From an uncultured Clostridium sp. (GTDB lineage Bacteria > Bacillota > Clostridia > Clostridiales > Clostridiaceae): a DNA stretch of 64,000 bases. Numbering within the stretch: the first letter of the stretch is position 1; each line of letters opens with the position of its first letter. The position numbers and the translations under genes are program-made. Below are positions 38,534-46,574 of the stretch, piece by piece. Where the stretch lies: NCBI GenBank assembly GCA_934746785.1, contig CAKVFO010000002.1:1-64000 (forward strand), read 5' to 3'. Below the pieces are notes generated by a model, which worked only from the letters and a program-made list of their open reading frames with translations, was not told the origin of the DNA and made no database searches.

Positions 38534-38629
38534 ATACACAATAATAACAATAGTTACATATAAATAGTATTAACTAAGGTTCTGAGTCAAAAGAAAATCA
38601 AAAATAAGAGAAACGAGGGAAGAAGAGAA

Positions 38630-38860
38630 ATGAAACTTAAGGAGGCTGAGATATCTTCAATAGTAAAAGTGGTAAGCATAGATGCTAAAGGAGAATTAAG
38701 AAGGCGTTTTTTCGATTTAGGAATAATAGAGGGTACTGTAATAGAAGTTTTGTATAGGAGTCCTTTTGGTGATCCAACAGCATATTTAATACGAGGTGCT
38801 GTTATTGCGATGAGGAAAGAAGAGAGTGAAATGATTAATGTAGCAATTTTAGATTGTTAG
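38630..38860 (+). CDS. feoA: FeoA ferrous iron transport accessory protein
   Basis: A 76-residue SH3-like protein of the FeoA family, which assists FeoB. It shows 'RRRFFDLGIIEGTVIEVLYR' and 'GDPTAYLIRGAVIAMRKEE', the usual core 'LGI..G..i.v....P.GdP...v.g..iaLr'. ATG 38630 follows GAGGGAAGAAGAG. It precedes feoB by 9 bases. No clear Fur box was found in the 150 bases upstream. Confidence 0.93.
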   Translation: MKLKEAEISSIVKVVSIDAKGELRRRFFDLGIIEGTVIEVLYRSPFGDPTAYLIRGAVIAMRKEESEMINVAILDC

Positions 38861-38869
38861 GAGGAATCA

Positions 38870-40978
38870 ATGGGACTAACTAAGAATTCTACAGGATTAA
38901 AGCTTGTATCATCAGAAAAGGTAGAAGAGAAAAAATATGCTGATTATGAAATTGGTTTGGCAGGCAATCCGAATGTAGGTAAAAGTACAGTATTTAATGC
39001 TCTTACTGGAATGAATCAGCATACAGGAAATTGGCCAGGAAAGACAGTAGCAAATGCTGAAGGACATTATCAATATAAAGATAAGACTATAAAGATTGTA
39101 GATCTTCCAGGAACATATTCTTTATTATCAAATTCAGAAGAAGAAGAAATTGCTAGGAATTATATATGCTTTAATGAGCCTGACTTAATTGTAGTAGTAG
39201 CTGATGCAACATCTTTAGAAAGAAATTTGAACTTATTTTTTCAAATATCAGAGATAACAGATAAGATTATATTATGTATAAATTTAATTGATGAAGCTGA
39301 AAAGAAAGATATAAGTATAAATAAAGATGTTTTAGAGAGGGAGATTAATGACTGCATAGTATTAACAGCAGCTAGAGAAGAGAGAGGGATAGATGAATTA
39401 AAAGAAAAGATTTATTCAGTATTACAAAGTAGAAGGAAAAGTATTAAAGCTAGAGTTGAATATGATAGCGAGGTTGAAAGTAGAATAAAGTTAGTTGAGA
39501 GCGTTATTGATGAAGAAATAGTAGTTGATAAAAGTAGATTAAGATGGATGGCATTAAGATTTTTAGAGGGTAATAGCAGTATAGAAGCAAGTATTAGCAG
39601 TTATTATGATATAGATGAAGAATGTTTAAATAGAATTCATAAAATAAGAGAAGAAAAAGATGTCAGTGATTCTATAATAAAAGCTTTAGTCGATAAGGCT
39701 GAGAATATTGCAGCTAAAGGTGTCGAATACAAAAAAGGATATGATAAAGCTAATAGAAAAATAGATAAGATACTTGTTTCAAAAATTACAGGAATTCCAA
39801 TCATGATATTAATGTTACTTATAATTTTATGGATTACAATAACTTTAGCTAATTATCCATCTCAATTATTATCAAGCTTTTTTGGATGGCTTGAAATTTG
39901 GATTAGAAAAGCAGCTATTGCAATATCTCCTCCTAAAGTTGTTTCAGGAATATTAATAGATGGAATATATACTACAGTTACATGGATAGTTTCTGTTATG
40001 TTACCTCCTATGGCTATATTCTTCCCACTCTTTACACTGCTTGAAGACTTAGGTTATCTGCCAAGAATAGCTTTTAATTTAGACAAAGGATTTAAGAAAT
40101 GCTGTTCTTGTGGTAAACAAGCCTTGACTATGTGTATGGGATTAGGGTGTAATGCAGCAGGAGTTGTTGGATGTAGAATTATAAATTCTCCAAGAGAACG
40201 TCTTATAGCCATATTAACTAATAATTTTATGCCATGTAATGGCCGTTTTCCAACTTTAATAACTATTTCATCTATTTTTATTGGAGGAGGAATATTAGGT
40301 GTTAATAGTGGAAATTTATTTTCAGCATTAGCAGTAACATTTGTAATTATTTTTGGAGTATTTATTACTTTAATTGTTTCCATGATATTATCTAAGACTG
40401 TTTTGAAAGGAATGCCATCAAGTTTTATATTAGAATTACCCCCTTATAGAAAACCTCAAATTTTAAAGGTTATAGTAAGATCTATATTAGATAGAACTTT
40501 ATATGTTTTAGGAAGAGCAGTAGCTGTTGCTATCCCAGCGGGGGCAGTTATATGGATTTTTGCTAATATTTCAATAGGGGATGGGACGTTATTAAGTTTA
40601 TGTGCAGACTTCTTAAATCCTTTTGCAACTGTTATAGGATTAGATGGGTATATATTAATGGCTTTTATTTTGGGACTACCAGCTAATGAAATTGTAATAC
40701 CAATTATTATAATGAGCTATCTAAGAACTTCTACTATGATGGAAATGGACAGTCTTTTAGAATTAAAGAGTTTGTTAGTAGCTAATGGATGGACCACTCT
40801 TACAGCTATTAATATGATGATTTTATGTTTGCTACATTATCCATGCGCAACAACTCTTTTAACAATAAAGAAGGAAACTAATAGCATTAAATGGACAGCA
40901 TTAGCTTTTGCTATTCCAACAGTGGCAGGAATAGTTGTATGTTTCTTAGTAACACAAGTATGGAGACTTTTTGCATAA
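38870..40978 (+). CDS. feoB: FeoB ferrous iron transporter
   Basis: A 702-residue Fe(II) membrane transporter with an N-terminal G-protein domain: G1 'GNPNVGKSTVFNAL', switch I 'TGNWPGKTV', G3 'DLPGTYSLL', G4 'NLIDEA' (an N-x-x-D variant). A helical spacer (about 205-280) follows, then two Gate halves with 'PRIAFNLDKGF', 'GLGCNAAGV', the transport motif 'TNNFMPCNGRFPTL', and 'GLPANEIVIPIIIM'. ATG 38870 follows AGGAGG. Operon with feoA; no feoC seen. Confidence 0.95.
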   Translation: MGLTKNSTGLKLVSSEKVEEKKYADYEIGLAGNPNVGKSTVFNALTGMNQHTGNWPGKTVANAEGHYQYKDKTIKIVDLPGTYSLLSNSEEEEIARNYICFNEPDLIVVVADATSLERNLNLFFQISEITDKIILCINLIDEAEKKDISINKDVLEREINDCIVLTAAREERGIDELKEKIYSVLQSRRKSIKARVEYDSEVESRIKLVESVIDEEIVVDKSRLRWMALRFLEGNSSIEASISSYYDIDEECLNRIHKIREEKDVSDSIIKALVDKAENIAAKGVEYKKGYDKANRKIDKILVSKITGIPIMILMLLIILWITITLANYPSQLLSSFFGWLEIWIRKAAIAISPPKVVSGILIDGIYTTVTWIVSVMLPPMAIFFPLFTLLEDLGYLPRIAFNLDKGFKKCCSCGKQALTMCMGLGCNAAGVVGCRIINSPRERLIAILTNNFMPCNGRFPTLITISSIFIGGGILGVNSGNLFSALAVTFVIIFGVFITLIVSMILSKTVLKGMPSSFILELPPYRKPQILKVIVRSILDRTLYVLGRAVAVAIPAGAVIWIFANISIGDGTLLSLCADFLNPFATVIGLDGYILMAFILGLPANEIVIPIIIMSYLRTSTMMEMDSLLELKSLLVANGWTTLTAINMMILCLLHYPCATTLLTIKKETNSIKWTALAFAIPTVAGIVVCFLVTQVWRLFA

Positions 40979-41065
40979 ATGAAAAGTATAGAATTATCAC
41001 GCTTGGCTCAATATTTACATAGTCAGGCGTGATATAATTTAAGAAAAAAGCTAAGGGGTAGGTTA

Positions 41066-41845
41066 ATGAATAATTTAGATAGATATACTTTAATAACAGG
41101 AGGAACTGAAGGAATAGGTTTAGAGATAGCAAAACTTTTTGCTGAGGATAAACATAATTTAATTATCGCGGCTAGAAATGAAGAAAAGTTGAAAGCTGTT
41201 AAGGAAAGTCTAGAAAATCAGTACAAAATTAATGTGGAAACTATAGCTGTTGACCTTTCAGTGGATAAGTCTTGTGAAAAAATATATAAATTTGTGGATG
41301 AAAAAAATTTCACTGTGGATAATTTAATAAATAATGCTGGAATAGGATGCTTTGGTTATTTTAATGAGCTTGATTCTGGTGAACAACAAAAGCTTATAAA
41401 ACTTAATGTACTAGCACTAACTGATATAACTCATTATTTTCTTAATAAAATGATTGAAAATGGTGAAGGTGGAATATTAAATGTTGCTTCTACGGCTGCT
41501 TTTTCAGCAGGTCCTAAGATGAGTACTTATTATGCTTCAAAGGCTTTTGTGCTGTCATTAACAGAAGCTCTGCATGAAGAAGCAAAAGTACATGGAATAA
41601 AGGTGAGCTGTTTATGTCCAGGTGCTGTGAAGACTGGGTTTCAAAAGAAGTCTAATATAGTGAAAAATGAAAAAGCAGCTTCTCTTCTTATGAATCCAGA
41701 AGATGTTGCAAAAGCAGCTTATAAGGGATATAAAAAGGGAGATGCTATAATAATACCAGGAGCTAAAAATAAGTTCTTAGTATGGGCTAATAAGTTTATA
41801 CCAAGAGCCTTAGCAAGAAAGATAGTTTTATCAGCTAATAAATAA
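41066..41845 (+). CDS. short-chain dehydrogenase/reductase
   Basis: A 259-residue classical SDR, NAD(P)-dependent oxidoreductase. Cofactor motif 'TGGTEGIGLEIA', 'NNAGIG', catalytic Ser in 'NVASTAAFS' and catalytic 'YYASKAF' (YxxxK), then 'CPGAVKTGF'. An Arg after the first strand ('AARNEEKL') suggests NADPH preference. Substrate unknown; it resembles the DltE/YqjQ-like group. ATG 41066 follows AAGGGG. The HAD gene follows with a 15-base gap, so they are likely co-transcribed. Confidence 0.9.
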   Translation: MNNLDRYTLITGGTEGIGLEIAKLFAEDKHNLIIAARNEEKLKAVKESLENQYKINVETIAVDLSVDKSCEKIYKFVDEKNFTVDNLINNAGIGCFGYFNELDSGEQQKLIKLNVLALTDITHYFLNKMIENGEGGILNVASTAAFSAGPKMSTYYASKAFVLSLTEALHEEAKVHGIKVSCLCPGAVKTGFQKKSNIVKNEKAASLLMNPEDVAKAAYKGYKKGDAIIIPGAKNKFLVWANKFIPRALARKIVLSANK

Positions 41846-41860
41846 ATGGGGGAGATTACA

Positions 41861-42676
41861 ATGGATAAAATTTTTAAAGGATACATACTGGCTACAGATA
41901 TGGATGGGACTTTAATAGATAGTAACAGAGAAATATCGAAAGAAAATAGAGAAGCTATAAAGTATTTTATTGATAATGGCGGATTATTTACTTTAGCTAC
42001 AGGAAGAATGGCTCAAGCTGTTAGAGAGTTTGTTGAAGATTTAAATGTTAACTGTCCTGTTATGTTACATAATGGAGCTAAGATATATGATTTTAAAGAA
42101 CAAAAAGTTATAAAGGAACATTGTATTGAAGAGGAAAGAAAAGAAGCTATAAAGAGATTCTATGAAGATAATCATCATATAGGAATTGAAATTTTTGCAG
42201 ATGAGATAGCTTATGTTTATAGAAAGTGTGAGTTTACTAAGAGATATGATAGACATAAGGATTATAAGGTTGTTTATGAACTTACAGATGAAGTTTGGGA
42301 AAAGCCTTGGGTAAAGGTTCTTCTTATTGGAGAAAAGGATGAGCTTGATGCTGCTGAAATAGATTTTAGAGAGAATTATGATAATGGAAATAATTCTTTT
42401 AGAAGTGGAACTAATTATCTTGATGTAGTTGCTAATGGAATTTCAAAAGGAAAATCTTTAAAAGAATTAGTGACAGTATTAAATATAGATGAAGAAAAGG
42501 TTATTGCTGTTGGAGATAATATGAATGATATAGAAATGATAGAGTATGCTAAGAACGGATTCTGTGTAGAAAATGGACTAGATATAGTTAAAGAGAAGGC
42601 TGAGTATATAGCACCATCTAATGATGAGAGTGCAATTGCTTATGTTATAAATAAAATTAAGAATGACAAAGAATAA
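41861..42676 (+). CDS. Cof-type HAD-IIB family phosphatase
   Basis: A second Cof-like phosphatase, about 271 residues. 'ATDMDGTLIDSN' (motif I), 'ATGRMAQAV' (motif II), Lys in 'ISKGKSLKELV', and 'AVGDNMNDIEMI' (motif IV). A cap domain spans about 90-195. In-frame ATG 41846 precedes the GGGGGAG ribosome site; ATG 41861 is preferred. Downstream of the SDR gene and followed by a weak terminator and repeat copy E. Confidence 0.9.
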   Translation: MDKIFKGYILATDMDGTLIDSNREISKENREAIKYFIDNGGLFTLATGRMAQAVREFVEDLNVNCPVMLHNGAKIYDFKEQKVIKEHCIEEERKEAIKRFYEDNHHIGIEIFADEIAYVYRKCEFTKRYDRHKDYKVVYELTDEVWEKPWVKVLLIGEKDELDAAEIDFRENYDNGNNSFRSGTNYLDVVANGISKGKSLKELVTVLNIDEEKVIAVGDNMNDIEMIEYAKNGFCVENGLDIVKEKAEYIAPSNDESAIAYVINKIKNDKE

Positions 42677-42720
42677 AATACTTATATTTACATTTAACTT
42701 ATAAAGTACTAGTATTTTTT
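42676..42720 (+). terminator. probable intrinsic terminator
   Basis: AAAATACT near 42676-42684 can pair with AGTATTTT at 42711-42718, with an AT-rich loop, followed by T residues. Weak stem. Repeat copy E begins in its T-tract. Confidence 0.5.
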
Positions 42721-43015
42721 GACGTATAGGAAATTAAAAACTTTTTTTGAGAGCGAGCACTGATTATAACTGGCTTTCCAATATGTAAGTCGTCCAATAC
42801 GTTAAAAAATAATTGTAGGCCGCAAAAGAACCGAAAAGCAAAATTTCCGTTAGTATTTAAGGCGGTAGAAGCAATATTTTTAAGCGACTGGTTGTGATTT
42901 GGAGCATAAAAATATTACTTCTATCCTCCAATTTTGCTTTTAGAACCTTTTGACAGGCTTTAACAAAGCTGCTTCCTGCGCTGAAAAGCGTGGCGTCAAC
43001 CACTTTGTACTTTGT
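42721..43015 (+). repeat. dispersed intergenic repeat, copy E (full-length form)
   Basis: The only copy with both halves. Left half: GACGTATAGGAAATT..., GAGCACTGATTATAACTGGC, TAGGCCGCAAAAGAACCGAA. The outer arms GCAAAAGAACCGAAAAGCAA.. (42822-42843) and ATTTTGCTTTTAGAACCTTTTG (about 42931-42952) are near-complementary. Within them GGCGGTAGAAGCAATATTTT pairs with AATATTACTTCTATCCTCC, so the middle is a second palindrome. The right half has CTTCCTGCGCTGAAAAGCG and TGGCGTCAACCACTTTGTAC. No coding potential. It fills the gap between the HAD and ABC genes. Confidence 0.9.
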
Positions 43016-43043
43016 TTAAAATCATGTAATAGGGGTTAGATTC

Positions 43044-43946
43044 ATGATTATATTAAAGAATGTGTCAAAGAAGTATAAGGATTTTTTAGCAGTTGATAAT
43101 TTAAATTTAGAAGTCGAAGATGGAAATATAGTAGCGTTAGTTGGACCGAACGGAGCAGGTAAATCAAGTACAATTAATATGTTGATTGGTACCAGTGTAA
43201 TATCAGAAGGCGAAATATCTATTAATGGACTTTCTGTTGAGAGAGACTTAGATAAGATAAAAAGGCAGATTGGCTATGTTTCAGATGATGAAAATAAATT
43301 TTTAAAACTAAAGGTTATAGAATATTTAAATTTTGTTTGTGATATGTATGATATATCAGAAAAAGAGAGAAGAGATAGAATATTAACTTTAAGCATAAAA
43401 TTTAATATAGAAAAAGATTTAAATACTATGATAGACAAGTTCTCAAAAGGTATGAAGCAAAAGATTATGATAATTGCATCCTTACTTCATAAGCCAAAGG
43501 TATGGATATTAGATGAACCTTTTACAGGCTTAGATCCAGCAACTTCTCATGAGCTTAAGAATTATATGAAAGAGTACGCTGAGAAAGGAAATATAGTAAT
43601 TCTTATTCAAAAGAATACCTTCTGTGATGTAGAGCCTAGGAAACTTAAGAAGAAAATTGTTAATACAATAATGATGGCATTAGAATTTTATTATAGTATT
43701 AGGATGTTTAGTTCCACTTTCTACTTATGGAGTGTTAATGGGAATGAAGGTGGAGTATTATTTAAAGCTAATTATTTATCAAGTATTAATAGCAATTATT
43801 CCATCAATATATATAATACTAAGCTCATTAACGATATTATGAATCCAGAAAAATTGATTTCAGGATTTATAGCAATTCTAGTAGTAAGTATTATTGGATT
43901 TTATTTTGTTTGTGGCAGTGTTTATTTAACAATAATGAGAAGTTAA
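43044..43946 (+). pseudogene. decayed ABC transporter: ATPase truncated and joined to permease remnant
   Basis: The first 190 or so residues are a normal ABC-2-type ATP-binding protein: Walker A 'GPNGAGKSSTI', Q-loop 'IGYVSDDENKF', signature 'KFSKGMKQKIMI', Walker B 'VWILDEPFTGLDP'. After 'EKGNIVILIQ' the expected H-loop (S-S-H) and the C-terminal part are missing. The frame continues as 'KNTFCDVEPRKLKKKIVNTI' into about 90 residues with one or two hydrophobic segments ('GFIAILVVSIIGFYFVCGSV') that look like part of an ABC-2 permease. The simplest reading is a deletion joining the two genes, leaving a 300-residue hybrid unlikely to work as an ATPase. ATG 43044 follows GGGG. It begins 29 bases after repeat copy E. 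Confidence 0.75.
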
Positions 43947-44236
43947 GTTTTTAATTCAAGAAAAGATAGGGTAGTTGAAGAGAATACAGAAAATTATAAG
44001 TTTGAAAAGATGAATATAATTAAGTCTAATATTATTAGAGATTTAAAGGTTCTTAGTAGGGAAAAGGGCTTGAAAGGAAATTGTTTGATACTTAATTTGG
44101 TAATGAGTATATTTTTTTTAATGGTATTATATTAGAATTAGTATTAATAAGTACAATTATTTTAATAGCAGTTAATATATTGTTATCTATTCGGAGCTTA
44201 AAAAAGATAAAATCTAATTTTAAATTTAAGATATAG
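43947..44236 (+). pseudogene. ABC permease remnant continuing past the stop
   Basis: Read on in the same frame after the TAA at 43944-43946, the sequence gives 'NSRKDRVVEENTENYKF', 'KSNIIRDLKVLSREKG' and a hydrophobic 'LNLVMSIFFLMVLY' before another stop near 44133. A second frame then gives the hydrophobic 'LISTIILIAVNILLSIRSL' ending with TAG at 44234. This looks like permease coding sequence broken by stops and frameshifts. Confidence 0.55.
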
Positions 44237-44300
44237 CAGATTAAAAAGTCAGATTTAGCGAATACTAACTTTGATTACTAATGAAAGGGAGTATGAGTTA

Positions 44301-44816
44301 ATGTCCGGGCTTTTTTATTTTATATTTATTTTTACACTATATTCTTTTTTAGGATGGTGCCTTGAAGAAGTTTTTAGTTATTTTGTATTAGGTTATTTCA
44401 AGAAAGATGGTTTTCTAAGCATACCCTTTAAACCTATGTATGGAACTGCTGTAAGTATATTAGTTTATATGTATGAGTTTTTAGAGTTTTCAAAATGGTC
44501 TATGATACTATTCTTTTTTCTAGTACCAACAACAGTTGAATATGTGAGCGGATTTTTATTAGAAAAGCACTTTGGAAAATCTTATTGGGATTATAAAGAT
44601 ATGAAATATAATTTTCAAGGTATTATATGTTTAAGGTTCTCTTTAGCATGGATAGGGCTTTCTGCTTTGATCCTATTTGTTGTTCAGCCAATAATAAATC
44701 AGGTGTATTTAAAGGTTGAAGAACCGTTCATATATTTTTCAATGATAGCCTTTGTATACATAGTTTTTGATTTTGCAGAAGTAACATTTGAAAACTTTTA
44801 TAAAAAAGTTCATTAA
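44301..44816 (+). CDS. putative CmpB-type ABC transporter (type IV) membrane protein
   Basis: A membrane protein of about 171 residues with five predicted helices, matching the family annotated as putative ABC-transporter type IV (CmpB): N-terminal 'FTLYSFLGWCLEEVF' (the YSFlGWxxE motif), 'IPFKPMYGTAVSILVYM', 'EYVSGFLLEKHFGKSYWDY', 'FQGIICLRFSLAWIGL'. No solute or true ABC role is established. A TTG at 44271 is in frame, but ATG 44301, about 10 bases after AAAGGGA, fits better. No terminator with a T-run follows, only a hairpin at 44830-44873. Confidence 0.82.
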   Translation: MSGLFYFIFIFTLYSFLGWCLEEVFSYFVLGYFKKDGFLSIPFKPMYGTAVSILVYMYEFLEFSKWSMILFFFLVPTTVEYVSGFLLEKHFGKSYWDYKDMKYNFQGIICLRFSLAWIGLSALILFVVQPIINQVYLKVEEPFIYFSMIAFVYIVFDFAEVTFENFYKKVH

Positions 44817-44829
44817 ATTTTAAAGTGAT

Positions 44830-44873
44830 ACCTATAAACAGGACACTAGAAAAAAAGTGCCCTGTTTATAGGT
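44830..44873. other. 18-bp hairpin between convergent genes
   Basis: ACCTATAAACAGGACACT pairs with AGTGCCCTGTTTATAGGT (one mismatch-free register with a wobble). Neither side has a clear T-run, so terminator function is uncertain. Confidence 0.6.
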
Positions 44874-44911
44874 GCTTGAAATTTATAGTATTATATGAAA
44901 AAGTTAATTTA

Positions 44912-45640
44912 TTATAGATCCTGTAATTTTCCTTTATTTTTAAAGTGAGCAATTAATTTTTCAGGATCATTCATTATAAGCTCTTCTGGGAAATTAACTG
45001 ATTTAACAACTCTTAACGAACCAGGGAAATCTCCGATAGCATAACAGATATGAGCATCAGAATTTAGTATTATCTTAGTACCATATTCTTTGCAAAGCTG
45101 AGCAATCTTAGTACAGTTTGCTTCACTTCCAACTCTAGAAGAACCAGCAATAGATGAATTATTTATTTCAATCATAATATCTTTCTCTTTAGCCTTTTTA
45201 ACAACTGCTTCATAATCAATATCATAAGCAGGATTTCCTAAATGACCTACTATTTCAACTAGAGGATTGTTTTCAATAGCTTTAATTATAGCTTGAGTAT
45301 TTTCTTCTCTTGTTCTTGGCTTAAACACTTGCTCATGAAAAGAAGCAATCATGTAATCTAGCGATTTAGATTCATGAGAACATAAATCTATGCTTCCATC
45401 TATGTCTCTAATATTAGCTTCACAGCCTTTTAATATGATAACTCCTTTAATCACTCTAGGTAAAACTCTTAAGTTACCAAAGTACCATTGATGAGGTGCA
45501 CCAGGCATATCAGGAGCATGTTCAGATGTTCCAAGAATCTTAATTCCTTTTTCCACGCAATAGTCGATATTTTCAAAAAGAGTATTATATGCATGACCAC
45601 TAACTATGGTATGTGTATGTAAGTCTGATAAGTATTTCAT
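44912..45640 (-). CDS. PHP-domain phosphatase (YcdX-like)
   Basis: A 242-residue PHP-family phosphatase with a trinuclear metal site. Motifs: 'DLHTHTIVSGHAYNT' (motif I), 'GTSEHAPDMPG' (with the second His), 'CEANI' and 'MIASFHE' (motif II/III), 'EIVGHLGNPAYDIDYE', and 'ILNSDAHICYAIGDF' (motif IV). Full length for YcdX-like enzymes. ATG 45640 follows GGAGGAG. Physiological substrate not known for the family. Confidence 0.92.
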   Translation of the reverse strand: MKYLSDLHTHTIVSGHAYNTLFENIDYCVEKGIKILGTSEHAPDMPGAPHQWYFGNLRVLPRVIKGVIILKGCEANIRDIDGSIDLCSHESKSLDYMIASFHEQVFKPRTREENTQAIIKAIENNPLVEIVGHLGNPAYDIDYEAVVKKAKEKDIMIEINNSSIAGSSRVGSEANCTKIAQLCKEYGTKIILNSDAHICYAIGDFPGSLRVVKSVNFPEELIMNDPEKLIAHFKNKGKLQDL

Positions 45641-45782
45641 ATTCTCCTCCTTAAACTCTCTTGTGTATTAAATTAAGTATAAGACAATGAGAAAAAATAA
45701 TCCAATATTTTAATATTAATTAGTTATATTTCTATGATAAAAAAATATATTTTAGATAAAACGTATTTTGGGAGTTTAGAGG

Positions 45783-46208
45783 ATGAAGAAAGTAAGAAGT
45801 TTAGCTGTAATTGCATTGGGACTTTTATGTTTAGGTATTTTTGTAGGATGTAAAGCTAATGAAAAAACTTCTGATATAACAGGCAGTAAGGATGTTAAAA
45901 CTAAAGAGCAGATTATATATGAACAAGAGTTCATTATTAAAAATCTAACTGGTATAGAGATTAATAATCTATATATTTCACCAGCAGGAGAAGAAAAGTG
46001 GGGGACAGATATATTAACAATAGATAAATTATCATCAGGATCAGCTGCTGAGGTTGTATTTTCAACAGGTGAAAAGATAAAGTATTGGGATATGAAAGCT
46101 ACTGATAAAAATGGAAAAGAAATTTTATGGAGAGATATAGATTTATTTACTGTATCAGAGATGACATTGAAATTCGAAGGCACAATACCTACTATATCAA
46201 TTAAATAA
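45783..46208 (+). CDS. small putative lipoprotein, unknown function
   Basis: A 141-residue protein with a signal peptide (about 1-22) ending in a lipobox 'GIFVGC' (Cys 23). The mature part is a small beta-rich domain: 'EFIIKNLTGIEINNLYISPA' followed by 'WGTDILTID', a pattern seen in small clostridial lipoproteins. ATG 45783 follows GGGAG-like GGGAGTTTAGAGG. Single gene; a terminator follows at 46238. Confidence 0.8.
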   Translation: MKKVRSLAVIALGLLCLGIFVGCKANEKTSDITGSKDVKTKEQIIYEQEFIIKNLTGIEINNLYISPAGEEKWGTDILTIDKLSSGSAAEVVFSTGEKIKYWDMKATDKNGKEILWRDIDLFTVSEMTLKFEGTIPTISIK

Positions 46209-46237
46209 TTCATATGTAACTTTAACATTTTAAGTAA

Positions 46238-46271
46238 GGAGTAAAGGAGTATATATTCTTTTACTCTTTTA
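46238..46271 (+). terminator. intrinsic terminator
   Basis: GGAGTAAAGGA pairs with TCTTTTACTCTTTT (with a wobble) just after the lipoprotein gene and directly before the carAB promoter. Confidence 0.75.
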
Positions 46272-46274
46272 TTC

Positions 46275-46303
46275 TTGACAATATAATTGTAATAAACTAC
46301 AAT
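46275..46303 (+). promoter_or_regulatory. carA: sigma-A promoter of the carAB leader
   Basis: Consensus -35 TTGACA (46275-46280), 17-bp spacer, -10 TACAAT (46298-46303). The transcript would begin about 40 bases before the PyrR site. Confidence 0.85.
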
Positions 46304-46348
46304 TATAGTTAATAAAATTAAAAGTAAGGTAAACATACACTTTAACTT

Positions 46349-46371
46349 GGTCCCGTGAGGCCAGAAAGGAG
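46349..46371 (+). promoter_or_regulatory. PyrR RNA-binding site (pyr leader anti-antiterminator)
   Basis: GGTCCCGTGAGGCC followed by AGAAAGGAG fits the PyrR-binding loop consensus RUCCNGNGAGGYYNNNAAGGR at every fixed position. With the downstream terminator at 46453 it makes a UMP-responsive attenuator for carAB. Its last bases (AAAGGAG) also form a Shine-Dalgarno sequence for the 32-codon ORF at 46381. Confidence 0.88.
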
Positions 46372-46380
46372 TCTGTAACT

Positions 46381-46479
46381 ATGGATAAACTAAATAAGAA
46401 TTTCATAGCTTTGTCTTTAAAGACATTTAAAAATAAATTAGAAAATAATAGCAGGATAGCAAAGGGAGTAGTATTTTAA
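46381..46479 (+). CDS. 32-codon leader ORF in the carAB attenuator
   Basis: ATG 46381 lies 9 bases after AAAGGAG (in the PyrR site) and reads 32 codons ('MDKLNKNFIALSLKTF', then 'KNKLENNSRIAKGVVF') to TAA at 46477-46479. No database family is recognised; the peptide is basic. Its stop lies in the loop of the carAB terminator, so ribosomes translating it would cover the 5' arm of that hairpin. Expression is inferred, not shown: it could be a chance frame, but the ribosome site and spacing are good. Confidence 0.5.
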   Translation: MDKLNKNFIALSLKTFKNKLENNSRIAKGVVF

Positions 46480-46506
46480 TAGTCCCTTTACTATCCTTTT
46501 CTTTTT
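46453..46506 (+). terminator. carAB leader terminator (attenuator)
   Basis: AGGATAG-C-AAAGGGA pairs with TCCCTTT-A-CTATCCT around a short loop, then TTTTCTTTTT. It lies 70 bases before carA. It belongs to the PyrR attenuator. Confidence 0.9.
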
Positions 46507-46574
46507 AACTGAAAATAAATTGTCTTTATAAAGTGTATTTTGCTTAAATATAAAAAATTTAAGGAGGGCTAAGC

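Noticed and set aside
38534..38629. A Fur box in front of feoA
   Set aside because: I looked for a GATAATGATAATCATTATC-like palindrome; the AT-rich sequence has no convincing match.
42721..43015. Group II intron or IS remnant for repeat copy E
   Set aside because: No domain V-like sequence, no reverse transcriptase or transposase coding potential; kept as a repeat of unknown type.
45776..46336. A long minus-strand frame opposite the small lipoprotein gene
   Set aside because: The plus-strand frame has a signal peptide, lipobox, ribosome site and terminator; the minus frame has none.
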